Shown: positions 1 through 10,625 of the stretch, piece after piece
Position numbering within the stretch: position 1 is the first letter of the stretch
Layout of the letters: each line of letters opens with the position of its first letter
Assembly: GCA_009599575.1 (NCBI GenBank)
Contig: VWND01000002.1
Location: 1,780,576-1,844,575 of the forward strand
Length of the DNA stretch: 64,000 nucleotides
From: Blumeriella jaapii
Lineage: Eukaryota > Ascomycota > Leotiomycetes > Helotiales > Drepanopezizaceae
Direction of reading: 5' to 3'
Program-made: the position numbers and the translations under genes
Notes under the pieces: model-generated
The model's input: the letters and a program-made list of their open reading frames with translations, nothing else
Database searches by the model: none
What the model was told of the DNA's origin: nothing

Positions 1-1
1 T

Positions 2-638
2 AGTGCATCTCTCAACCCGTGCTTTACCTGCACTCTCGCCATCGCCGAGTGTCCAGACGAGGCGTTCGGCAACAACCCCATCGGCTTCACCACCAAGACC
101 GTGACGTTCAGCACCAAGAAGCTGGCCAGGAAGTACGCCGCCAAGTGCGCCATCGACTGGCTGATCAAGAACGGCCGCATGCCCGCCGATGGCACCGTCA
201 AGTTCCCCAAGCTCGCTGCCGCAACCAGCTCAGCAGCTCCCGCTCTCGGGCCCCCCGACAGCAACAGGTTGCCTCCGTCCTACGCGACCCGCGTCCCGGA
301 GATCTGCAACCGGCTCGGCTTCAGTGTGCCCAGCTACACCATCACGTCGGACATCGCGAACGCCAACGGCCCGCTGTGGAACGGATCGGCGGACTTCGGG
401 CACGACCCGGCGCATCGACGGCCAGGTCGGCGTCGTCACGAAGGTCTATGGGAAGAAGAAGTGCAAGGAGGAGGTCGCGAAGCTGGTCTACTCGTTCATG
501 AGGGACATCGAGCGGGGCCGGCTGGGAGAGCGAGAGGGCGCCTGCGAGGACGAGGAGGATAAGAAGCGGAAGCGGGCTGCTGAGACCGGGAGCCCGGCTA
601 CCTCGCAGGAGGGAGCTGCTAAGCTCGTCAAAGTCTGA
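2..638 (+). CDS. dsRNA-binding-domain protein, 3' part, with a one-base frame break
   Basis: This is the C-terminal part of a protein whose start lies before the window. Frame 2 opens with NPCFTCTLAIAECPDEAFG and continues to STKKLARKYAAKCAIDWLI, the pattern of a double-stranded-RNA-binding domain (beta strands followed by a Lys/Ala-rich helix). A second, weaker domain-like block follows, from about YATRVPEICNRLG to KKKCKEEVAKLVYSFM. The tail (GEREGACEDEEDKKRKR) is charged and looks like a nuclear signal. The second block changes from frame 2 to frame 3 at about 409-411. Removing one G there joins HDP directly to RIDGQVGVVTKV, so this looks like a single-base insertion (sequencing error or real mutation). 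No intron fits the site. Function beyond dsRNA binding is not known. The gene converges on TPT1. Confidence 0.6.
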
Positions 639-1053
639 GGCTGGGAGAGTGGGGTTGTCTTCTGAAGCTGAGATACTCGTCGACGGGTTTGTTGGTCGAC
701 GAGGAAGCGAAGAAGCGGATACGCATTTCACGACTTTATGCTGATTGGATAAAGGATGTGGTTGAGATGGGGCTTTCTAGACCACGAGCCTTAGTACAAT
801 TTTGTCACTGATAGCTTGGAAATTTGATCATCATCTGAGATGAAAAATCCATGATATCTCGCTGCTTGATATTTACCAAACACCGAGTTTCTTTCTCCTG
901 TGAATGAATGGCAGATTGTAGTGGACGAAGAATGTTACCACAGCAGACTCTGTCCGTTAGCAAAGACCACGGATGTGTTGCTGTTTTCGGTTTGGCGATG
1001 GAATTCCGGGTGGGTTTCATCTTTGTATTTGTTGTTCAGTGCCGTCCACATGT
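639..1053. other. spacer between convergent genes
   Basis: This holds the 3' flanks of the dsRBD gene (+) and TPT1 (-). I see nothing else that can be supported. Confidence 0.5.
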
Positions 1054-2029
1054 TCAAGTCTCATCTGTGGGCAGGCTCACGACCGTAGCCTCTTCACCAG
1101 CAGCGGCATCACTTGCACCTCTCCGGCCGCGACCCCTCTTCAAACCCCTCTCTCTACCCCCATTCGACCCCCGTCCTCTCGGTCCCTTCCCCATCGGCGG
1201 TCTGCTACTCCTCAGCGCCTCCGGCAACTCCCCAACCTGCTTCCCCTCCTCCCACAGCACACCGACATCCTGCGTCCGGCCCTCGACCCTCTTCCAGTAC
1301 CGCGTGGCCAACACGCCACTCTCGTCGCCCTCCGTCAGCACAACCCCGTTGTCGCTCAGCCACCACGACACGCCCCCGTCCTCCAAGCTCCGCCTGATAT
1401 CGACATAGATCAGAATCTCCGCGTCGTTGCGCATGCCGCTGATGACGCCCTGCCGGTCCTCGGGCAGGCCGGTGCTGAAGTGGATGTGGTTCCGGCCCAT
1501 CTTCTTCAGGCCGCCCGACTCGACGATGGCCTGGTAGAAGGCGAAATACGTGCCGTGCACGACGACCTCCGGCACGTTGCCAGCTGCCAGGCTGATGGGC
1601 GTCAGGAGCGCGGCGGACTCGATGGCGATGCTGTGCCCTTGGTTCGCGCGGATGACCCAATCGGAGGGATCCTCTGATTCGGGATCGGCGGCTGTCTTGT
1701 GCTCTGGGTTGGGCTTCATGGAAAAGCGCTGCTTGGCGTTGTCCGCGGCTGCTGTTTTGATGTCCGCGAAGGTGATGTTGATAGACTTCAGGCGGGGCCA
1801 TTTCATCTGTGATTTGATGTTAGGGATGAAATCAACATGAACGCATACGATAGATGAGGAACGTGACCTGAACGTGACCTGCAACGCCATGTTTTGAGAG
1901 ATGGAATGGAGAACTTACAACCTGCTCTACGTTAGCAAATCCCTCCGCATCCAGCTTCAACCCAGCTTCTCCAGCAGCATGCCTCAGCAATTTCGAAAGC
2001 GCCTTCGACACCATGACATCTCTACTCAT
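1054..2029 (-). CDS. TPT1: tRNA 2'-phosphotransferase
   Basis: Removes the splice-junction 2'-phosphate from ligated tRNAs by transferring it to NAD+, the last step of tRNA splicing. There are two exons, 2029-1919 and 1806-1054, with a 112-bp intron (GTAAGT donor, CACAG acceptor). From the ATG at 2029 the product is 287 residues. The N-terminal lobe has VSKALSKLLRHAA and GLKLDAEGF, and exon 2 carries DNAKQRFSM. LRH and KQRF hold Arg/His residues of the known catalytic set. The NAD-binding half follows (ANQGHSIAIE, VVHGTYF, NHIHFS, EILIYVDI). An Arg/Gly-rich tail ends the protein. The frame stays open upstream through a Glu-rich and Arg/Gly-rich tract to an ATG at 2293, which would add 88 residues; the 2029 start is chosen because homology begins there. 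Family assignment is firm; the start is uncertain. Confidence 0.9.
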
Positions 2030-2242
2030 TTCTCCTCTTCCTCCTCTTCTTCTTCCTCCTCCTTCTCTCCTCCTCCTCCTCTCTTCTCCTCCTCCTCCTC
2101 TTTCTCCATCCTCCTCCTCCTCCTCCTCCTCCTCCTCCTCCTCCTCCTCCTCCTCCTTCTCCTCCTCCTCCTCCCCCCCCTCTCTTTCCAGCCCGGCCGC
2201 CTGGCCCTCGTCCTCCTCCTCCTCCTCCTCCTCCTCCTCCTC
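2030..2242. repeat. CTC/CCT polypyrimidine microsatellite
   Basis: About 210 bp of nearly pure pyrimidine (CTC/CCT units) lie just upstream of the TPT1 homology. On the minus strand one frame encodes runs of Glu followed by Gly/Arg, continuous with TPT1. The other frames give poly-Gly or poly-Arg, so length change in the tract would easily alter the N-terminus. Confidence 0.85.
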
Positions 2243-2293
2243 CAGCTGCCCGACCACCCCTGCGAGCAGCAGCGTCCGTCTCCTCAACGGCAT

Positions 2294-3459
2294 CCGCCCA
2301 ATCCACCATCGTGATATTCCTCCCGCAAGATCCGCTCTTTTGCGAATTCCCTGTGATGCCGCGCTTGGACACCGCAGCACAAAAAGCAAGGGGTTTATGG
2401 AGAGCAGCCCAATCAAGGAGGGGGAAAGCTCTTCTTCGCATGTTCTTGCGCAACGGGAGGGAGGAGGGGAGAGACACAGGAAGAAGGGTCGCGCTGAGGA
2501 TACAGCAGGGACTTAGTGCGTCCTAGCGCGCTCGCTAGAGCAACACGAGAAGTCAGACCGGCGACGACGTGAACATCAAACGACCTTTGCATCTCATCTT
2601 GTATAGTTAATGGACGTTATAAATCGCTTACTGTGGCCTATTTGCTCTATTGAACTGGTGAACTGACTCGAAGTGGGACACTGTTACTTGTCATCAAGTC
2701 TGATTGTCGGTCGCCCTGACACGACAGGTCTAGGAACTCCTCCTTCTTATCATAGGTAAGCTCGAGAGTTTCAAACGATAACTTATACGCCCAAGTCCCC
2801 ATCAATGTTCCTTCTTACTGTACTGGACTGTAGAGCGAGCCACTTCCTCACTCTTATACCACTCACTACATTTCCCCATCACATCGTAGCAAATCACATC
2901 GTAATCATGCCAATCAGACAAAGTACCTAGGTAGGTACACGAGACCAAGACCAAATGGAGGGAATGCTGTACATTCATGAAGTCAGGCGCTTTTCCCTGC
3001 CTCGACGTGCTCTCCTTGCCATTCCCTTCCTTTCCCCATGACCGGGGGGGCACTTGAAAGTACAGAAAGCAGAAATTTATGTACATGAAAAAAAAACCGG
3101 CTATTCTCGTTCAGCCAGCGATCGCTTACGTCGTTCGTCGTTCGACCATTCGTTCGTTTTTTCTCGTTCTCTCTCGCTCTTAATTTTTCACCGCACCGCG
3201 TTGCGTGTGGCATTTTTGAATGGTGGGGGTATCTTGAAATCGGCCCTGCCCACTCTCCTCCGACCGAGACCGAGGCCGGCGACAAACAGAACATCAATAC
3301 ATCATGTTGAATGCGAAATGCTACCTACAAAGGAAAAGCAAAAAAAAAAGGAGCGAAATCCTTGAGAAACTCCCCAGGGCATTCCTTGATGCCTTCCGTC
3401 CGTGAAAAACTCCATAGCAAATGATATTTTAATACAAGAAGGGTATCATGGGTGAGAGA
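2294..3459. other. spacer, no supported gene
   Basis: This lies between the TPT1 5' side and the 3' end of the His/Gln-rich gene. It contains a short CCTAGGTAGGTAC block near 2927 and short A/T runs near 3085 and 3340. No reading frame here looks conserved. Confidence 0.5.
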
Positions 3460-5809
3460 TTACTCATACTTTCTTAGCTGGCCAGCAGACGAGTCGGCGG
3501 AGTTCGGCGGCCTTGGCCGTTTGTCGAGACTGCTAGGTCGGTTGGTTTGAAGATTGCCATAGCCCATGGAGGAGGGCCTTTGCTTTGCACGATCCTCAAC
3601 CGATTTTTGCCCAGCATTCGCCGTGTCACGGTCGGGTGTCGACCGGTCCAGGAATTTTCGGGTGCCCATCAACGAAACTGGTGGTTTGGAAGCAGGTATG
3701 GTGTTTGTCAGACTTGTACTTTGATAATGCCTTCGGACTGGCAGTGAAGATTGCGGAGTTTGAACAGACAACGTTCTTTCCGGTAATGGTTGTTGGGAAG
3801 TATACTCTCGCGGACTTTGTCTGAAACGAGCGAGATCAGTCGTGGCTCTCGACGGCGCACGAAAGCGAGCTTCCTTTTCCTCTTCTGGGTCCTCTGTGGC
3901 AGCACGCTGGGGTCGAAGAAACAGAGAAGCTCGCCGCCCAGTCGCTGAAGCATAAGTGGGGGTCCCGGCTTCCGAGGATACATATCGTGGGCTTGGTAGA
4001 GCACTTGTGGCAAGTAAACTGCTTCTTCGAGCCTCCAATCGGCTCAGTGCTTTCGGACTAGATTTGAGGCGAGCGATCTCCGTCGTCACTAGTTGCATTT
4101 GGGTTTTGTCCGACTCGATACTGGAACGCACTTCGGTGTCAAGGCTGTCTTGACTACCAGGTCGCACCGTGGTTTGGCTGCTCGCCGGCACGGGAGTCTC
4201 TGCCTGTCCCTCGGATAAGGCAAGACACAACTCTGTCAGACTTCGACACATGCCCTCGGCTTTTCGTCGCACCTGTCGATCAGAAACGGACGACGTCCCG
4301 GCGCTCGTAGATTGCGAGCTTGAAATAGGGCCAGTTTGACCCGAGATTCCCATCATGGAGGAAAGAGAAAGGGCATCTGCCGCTGTAGTCTCCAAGGCCT
4401 TGTATACCTCTGAGCTGAGGAGAGGCTTCGTTTTGGTTAATGCGGAGTGCAGTAAAGCGTGCGTTTCGGGAGGGGCTGGCTTGGCAGCAGGCTCGACTGC
4501 GGAGATGCTGTTGGCACGACCACGTTGTTTTGGAGACGATGACACGGTAGTAACCGTCGTTGTAGCCGTCCGGGGCCTCTCGTGAGAGACTCGAGACATG
4601 GCGGCTCCGGACGAAGGTGGCAGTTTTCCAGTCAACTCCAATCGGTGTATGCGTGACTTCAGATCCTCCAACTCGTCCCAGACCGTTGACGGCGCCGTTG
4701 TGGAAATCGTCGATTCTGTACTTTCCGCTAAACGAGGTGCCTCAGACGCCATGTCCGCCGGGCGAGCTCCCAGGGGGGATGAGTTGTAGGTTCGAGGGGT
4801 CGAAAATGACAGGTTCGATTGTCGATAAGATGACCTTAGAGGCAGCGGCGGTTCGGGCATCGAGGGTCGACGATTACTGTAATGTTGGAATTGATGATCG
4901 GGGGAAATTTCTCTGCTTCCTGCACTCCTTGGCGTTGTAGGAGACGGCCGAGGAAGTACCATGCTATACCTGCTCCTGTTCAGGTCCTCGAGGGCTGCGG
5001 GGCGATCCCTGTCTCCAGGGTGGTAGGTCAATGCCTGAGCAACACTCTCTCGTTCGTAGGAGGTACTGAGGGGGGGTAACCATGATCGTTGGCCTGGTTG
5101 AGACTAGGGATTGTCAGTTGTTGGGGTTCTCCAGCCACGCGCATGCCGCTCGAGCTCGAACTCCTGGCTTGACCCATGAGATGTAGGTGAAATCCAGGAA
5201 ACGAGCAACGTCAGCTTGGACAGAAGACGAACGAACCTCGGAGTATGGAAGAAATGATCCAGACGCTGGTCTTGCCTTGCGGCTGGCCCCACGGCCGGAA
5301 TCAGCACTGTGCATCCTGCTCTTCGCGTGCACCTCCTCCTCGCGCGCTGCTCGCAGGAACAAATCGCTCTCGTCGCTCTGCTCGTCCAGCAGCTGCTGCT
5401 GCTGCTGCTGCTCTCGCTCGCGCGGCCGCAGTGGTGTCAGATGGTCGGCGTCGTCATCCGATGTGCGCTGCGATGCCATCTCGACGCTCTTGCGCTGGGA
5501 GGAGAGCTTGAAAGCGCGGATTGGGCGGATGAGAGGGCGTGCGGCCGACGCAGTTGACACAGGAACCGTTTGAGACCGGGCGAGGCGACGCTGGGGTTCC
5601 TGGTCGGGTGGTGTTGGTGGTGCTTCCGGGAGTTCGTCGTGTCGGGGGAGTGGTGCAGGTGGATGTGGATTGTGGTGGTGGAGGAGGTGGTGGTGGTGGT
5701 GGTGGTGGTGGTCGAGGTGGTCGAGGTATAATTGGCTGGGGGGGAAGGGGGCGTGTGCTTGTGCGTGTGTCGGAAAAAGCGGCGGCGGCCCTTCGGCTGA
5801 GGGTGCCAT
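3460..5809 (-). CDS. disordered His/Gln/Ser-rich fungal protein of unknown function
   Basis: Two exons, 5809-5174 and 5103-3460, separated by a 70-bp intron (GTCAAG donor, CTGAC branch-like site, CCCTAG acceptor). Phase 0 is kept and the join reads TYISW-SQPGQRSW. The product is about 759 residues. It has a Pro-rich start, a run of eight His, then ASQRTSDDDADHLTP, a Gln run, a long Ser/Thr/Pro-rich region, and one helical block (WDELEDLKSRIHRLEL, possible coiled coil). The second half holds another helical stretch (LLHSALTKTKPLLSSEVYKAL). I recognise no catalytic domain. The ATG at 5809 is the first in frame. The ATG at 5479 (MASQRTSD) begins the better-ordered part and could be the true start. 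The intron is inferred from frame and splice signals. Confidence 0.65.
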
Positions 5810-6934
5810 TTTGACTTGAATCCGAGACTGCTGCTCGACCCAACTATCGCCAAACAAGCCTCGGCGCTGCGTGCTCACTCCGCCCAAGTCAGCACTTTTT
5901 GCTTCTCTTTCCGACCGACGGCATCAGGCAAGCCGGATCGGCATGGACAGTTCAGTACCTACTCGACGGCGGGGGGATGGTGCCTGCATCGCGGCCTCTG
6001 GCGGTGGTCGTGGTGCTTCGCGGCCTCGCGTCCGGGGCGACGGCGGCGGGCGCTGCTGGATATATCAAGGATGACGGCTCGGGGTCCGACTTTTCTGCTT
6101 CTGCAGCGGGACGATGGCTGCTGCCGCGATCGTCGAACGTGCGCAGAGGCGACGGGCCTGGCGCCGACGCCAAAGGAGGAGGAGGGGGAGGGGGAGGAGG
6201 AGGAGGAATAGGGGCGAGTGGAGAGGCCGATTGCCTGTCCTCGAGACAGGGACCCTGAAGAAGTATATCGTTCGCCCGGTACAGACAGGTGGGCAATCGA
6301 GATCCCGAGTCCTGTCGACGCCGAGCATCATCGAAGAGCGGCATGTCCATGCTGGCTGGCCTGGATTCGGGGGCACGAACGAGGGTGGATGATCTGACGA
6401 TGGGCTGAGACCGTGGGCCAAACCGTGGTTGAAGGTGTTGGGGACGGCTCTTCCTCTTCTTCAACCCACCCACTGCTGGCCCCCGGGCCACGACCACAGA
6501 CAGGACAGCACAGTACAGTAGCACTTGTCCTGCAGGTATTCACGCTGGCACCACCCGTTGTCACTGGGAAAAAGCTGCTCATTGCAGCTGCGGGGGCAAG
6601 GGAAAGAAAGCCCCGTACAACTTGCATGAGAGGCAGTTGAGATATCCTGTTAGCGCTTCACACATTTCCTCTACTGTACGGTTCTGTACGTTCTGTACAG
6701 TCCGCCTGGAGTCTGGACCGATGAGCGACCCATCGTGCCCCTCTCTACTTTACCTTTTCTTCCATTACACAGTACAATACAGTACAGTACAATACTCCCT
6801 ACGCATCTCAGGGGTAAGTAGCGAGGGGGGGGGAGGGCACACACGGTTGGACCTGCATTACAGTAGAAGACCATCTATGAAGGGAGCGGACCTGGAAGCT
6901 ATGAGCTTGGTGGCCACGACACTTTTGAGTTGCT

Positions 6935-7002
6935 TATTCTTCTTTTTCCTTCTCCTTTTCCTCTTCTTCTTCCTTTTCCTTTTTCTTTTCCTCTTCCTTT
7001 TC

Positions 7003-7035
<33 letters not shown>

Positions 7036-7131
7036 CTTCTTCTTACTCTTCTTCTTCTTCTAACTCTTCTTCTTCTTCTTCTTCTTCTTATTCTTCTTCT
7101 CCTTCTTCTTCCCCTTCTTCTTCTTCTTTCC
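6935..7131. repeat. CTT/TTC polypyrimidine tract
   Basis: About 195 bp of almost uninterrupted pyrimidine on the + strand (TTC, CTT and TTTTCC units). Open frames across it are artefacts of composition. Confidence 0.9.
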
Positions 7132-7637
7132 GGTAAACATAAATACGTATTGCAATAATACTCGGTTGAAACTCGCGATGGGGATCTTAGCGTCGTTGCA
7201 TCATCACAGAGTAATTCGAGTGAAAAAAAAGTTCTGACCAAACGCACCCCCGTCAGCCCTTGAGAGGACAAGGACTCCAACGAGGGGGACGTTCAGCCAC
7301 GGCAGAGAAAACACAATGAAGCCGGGTGATTTAGCCTTTTCCTTCTAACTCAAATGGCTCGGTAAAACTTCGTCGGGCTCGTCGGGCCTATGTACATACA
7401 TGGTACAGCACTACAGAGTGTACCATTGCAGATATGTGGGCGAGAGCGACGTCGTCACCGAGCTAGCTTCTTCTAGATCTCAGGAGGTGCGCCGCGGTCG
7501 GAAAAATAAAAAGCTTGCAACGGTTTTCCCTTGCTTCATCTGGCGATTCGTCCACTCGTGTTCTTGCAACGAGTCACAAGGATTGTTTGACCTTGCATTA
7601 TCTTACTGATTACCTTACTCCGTAGCTTGTGTGCAAA

Positions 7638-7680
7638 GTACAGATACAGTACACAGTACAGTACAGTACAGTACAGTACG
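7638..7680. repeat. GTACA pentanucleotide repeat
   Basis: Tandem units of ACAGT/GTACA, one of the densest members of the dispersed family described in the findings. Confidence 0.9.
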
Positions 7681-8506
7681 GATAGGTACGGTAGACGTGC
7701 AGTACAGTCAGTACACACGGAGTACGACCTTCATCCGTGAGGTCAAGCTGTGAGAGCGGACCCCGACTGAGACATGGGAGACTCTGACCCGCTTAATGAT
7801 TCGCTCTCGTGCGCCATTCTCAAGGAGCCCATGCAGATTGGTTTCGTGCCGAACGGTGTTTCACATCCGACCCTTTGCAAGTGCGTGCTGCAGAGAAGGG
7901 AAGGGAACTCTCACGAGTCCATCCGTGAGATCGCAGGAGCTGTCCACACCCCGAGGGAGCGGACTCGACGCTTGGTGGCTAGACCTTCATCGTGCTGCGT
8001 CGGCCTTCATTCAGGCTGAGTCACTGCGGGTTGGGCGGTACATACCGTGGATTCCTGATACATCGTACAGTACAGTACAGTACTCCGTCCGCATTTCTAC
8101 CACGTCAAAAGAATGGATGCCCCACGTCCCCAGCCAGACCCAAAATAAGCCCCGACACGTAGCGACGAAGCTCACAAGAGGGTATGAGGGTATAAGTGTA
8201 CAGTACTGTACAGTGCTGTACATACCGTACCGTATGTACACTGCTACATACTTACTTTTAGCTCTGCCATGTTTCGGGGCCTGGGATCAGGCAGGAGACC
8301 GAGCGGCTTGTCAAACCTGTGACGTGAGAGGGTTTTCCCACTTCCTCACTTCAGGTGCCGGCGGCGAAGGGGCCCGGGTATCGCGCGAAGGGATCCCGTT
8401 GGAATGGAGAGGTGGCTGTGACGGGGTGTGGTGTGTGGACAGTGGAGATGGCTACTGTGTATAGAATTGCGATTGCCGCATCATATCACACTGTAGGTGC
8501 TTCGGT

Positions 8507-8671
8507 GACTGTGCTGTGCTGTGCTGTGCTGTGCTGTACTGGTTGTCCTGACTGTGCTGACTGTACTGACTGGCTGTGTTGTACTGGCTGTGCTGTACTG
8601 ATTGTACTGACTGTGCTGTACTGATTGTCCTGACTGTCCTGACTGTCCTGACTGTACTGTACGTACAGTAC
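8507..8671. repeat. degenerate CTGTACTGA/CTGTGCTG tandem tract
   Basis: About 165 bp of imperfect units related to CTGTGCTG and CTGACTGTACTGA, ending in GTACTGTACGTACAGTAC. It looks like a diverged expansion of the dispersed TACAG family. Confidence 0.85.
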
Positions 8672-8761
8672 CAAGACACACGTGACCCCTCCGCCAACGC
8701 CGCTTTTTTTGGGATTCTTCCCTCGTCCATTGGCATCCCTGGCAACCCAGCCGCCCCTGCC

Positions 8762-8795
8762 CTCCCCCCCCCCCCCTCCCCCCCCCCCCCCCCCC
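8762..8795. repeat. poly-C run
   Basis: About 34 bp of C interrupted by single T residues. Homopolymer length is likely to be unreliable in the assembly. Confidence 0.85.
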
Positions 8796-10625
8796 ACCGC
8801 TTCCTGCCAGCTGAAACGGTTCTGAAATAGAATCGCTTGACTTGCTTGACCTCCAAATGCCCGCTCCTGACACGCTCGGTTGGTCAACTTTCTTCTCTGG
8901 TTCCGATCGAAGCCCTTCCTGGATCCTTCTCCAAACAATCCCATTCCTCATTTCTCATTTCCACCGACGGCCTGCCCTATGTCGAATTATCTTCCTAATC
9001 GATCCCGCCTGCAGTAATGCTCACACAGACGGCCGCCCGTCCACGTTCCCCGAGTTATTCTATACTTACCACCAGCCCTCCAGCCCCCCCTCCCGCCAAC
9101 ACGCCTATTGATCCATTCATCGATCGCCACTCAGGAGTCGCTCCTCTGTCGAGATAGGTCGACGCGCGCATCCTCTGCCGCGCCATCGCATTGCAGAGTG
9201 CTGCTCTCGGTCCCGGCAGGAGACAGCAGCAGAGCACGACGACGACGACGCGGGCTGTGACCACCACCACCGTCACCGTCGCCAGCCCACCCAGCCCAAC
9301 ACAGACAGTACCATTGCGACGCGGCCAACCGACCTCGAAAACACGACGGCCATCACGACGCGCATCCCCAGGAGCTGGTCCATCACCGCGCGACGCTGCT
9401 CTGGTCGCCCGCCTCGCCTGCTCTTCCTCCTCCTCCTCTCTGCCTACATACCTACCCTATTAGGCACCGTCCCTCCTCTCGATCTCTTTGTCCTGTGGGG
9501 AGGAGTGCGCACAAAGATTTGAGAGGGGCTTTTTCGAGAGGACCCCTGACACGAACAACCAATTCATATAAGAATCCTCGGCTTCGTCGCACGCAGGCCG
9601 ACCGGCAAAACAAGGAGGCTCTGGCTCTGCCTCTGCCTCTCTCTCCCCCCCTCTCTCTCTCTCTCCCTCTCCCTCTCTCTCTCTGGCTTTGGCTCTGGCT
9701 CTGCCTCTGGCTCTGCTTGATTTGCCATTCTCTCTTCCGCACGCCTTCGCCCTCCTCGGGTCTCGCTCTCGTGCCGACCGTCGTCCGCCCAGCCCATTCG
9801 CTGGTCGTGGGCGCCTACGTTACAGTGTACACCGCACCCGGCCCCGGCAGAGATCTATTTTTGGATTGTCCGCCCTGCTCGCGCGGATCTGACTGGCTGC
9901 ATGCGAGCTGACACGTTGGTTTTACCTTTTCTTAGGCCAACAGTAATCAACCTTAAGCCCGACCCCCAACGCCAAACCTACAACACCACTACCACCACCT
10001 CCACCACCAACGCTCCGAGACTCTCAACTCCCTCCCTTCTCTGTCGTGTCTTCGAGAGCGTCGGCGTCGACTACCGCAGTCTCGGCCACCGGTACCTTGA
10101 CGGAGACTCCACCACCCCCAACGGGACCAGACTGGGTAGCGGAGGATTCAAAGGGCGCTCTGCGACACGACTGCGGGCCGCTCGTCTCCACTGCCCCCAA
10201 TCACAAGATTGCCTTAGTCGCTGGGCTTTTCTTGACGTTTGCACGCAACTCCCAGTGGCAGCGATTTCCTTGCCTTTCCAATCCCACATAACGAATACAA
10301 CTTCCGAACGGGCCGCTCCGCGAACACCACGACGCTCATTTTAGACCCTCATTGTATGGGAACTCTCACTCCGAGTCTGCCATTAATTCTCCCAAACCGA
10401 AGCGCCTCGCAACACCTGGTAATTACTCCTATTTCACCTTGTCTTCTGTCGCTCCAATCTCTTTGTACGGCAACTCTTCGACTGCGCGTGAGCTGGAGAA
10501 CTCTAGGCAAACGCCTCCCGTCAGGGACACCGGAGTTGTCGGTGTGTTAGTTCGCGGCTGTGTAGAGACCACGACTCCCCACCAGGACTCTCTTGATCGG
10601 GATCAACATCCGACGTGATCGAGTC

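Larger units (their letters stand above)
5810..10625. other. 4.8-kb repeat-rich spacer
   Basis: No gene is firmly supported. Contents: a minus-strand Pro-rich open frame ending at 5952, which might be a 5' exon of the preceding gene; a polypyrimidine tract (6935-7131); TACAG-type repeats (about 6770, 7640, 8070, 8195, 8510-8670); a poly-C run near 8766; a CT-rich stretch with CTCTGG units (about 9630-9716); and, from about 10050 to 10618, protein-like frames just before the phosphatase that may be its 5' exons or leader. Confidence 0.5.

Noticed and set aside
1807..1890. TPT1 start at 1890 (MALQVTFRS)
   Set aside because: This stretch lies in the 112-bp intron; splicing to the exon with LLRHAA restores the known N-terminal lobe.
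6928..7136. Poly-Ser/Leu protein over the pyrimidine tract
   Set aside because: Pure composition artefact; all three frames are open.
7796..8464. 222-residue plus-strand frame
   Set aside because: No domain, crosses TACAG repeats, and has no conserved character or splice context.
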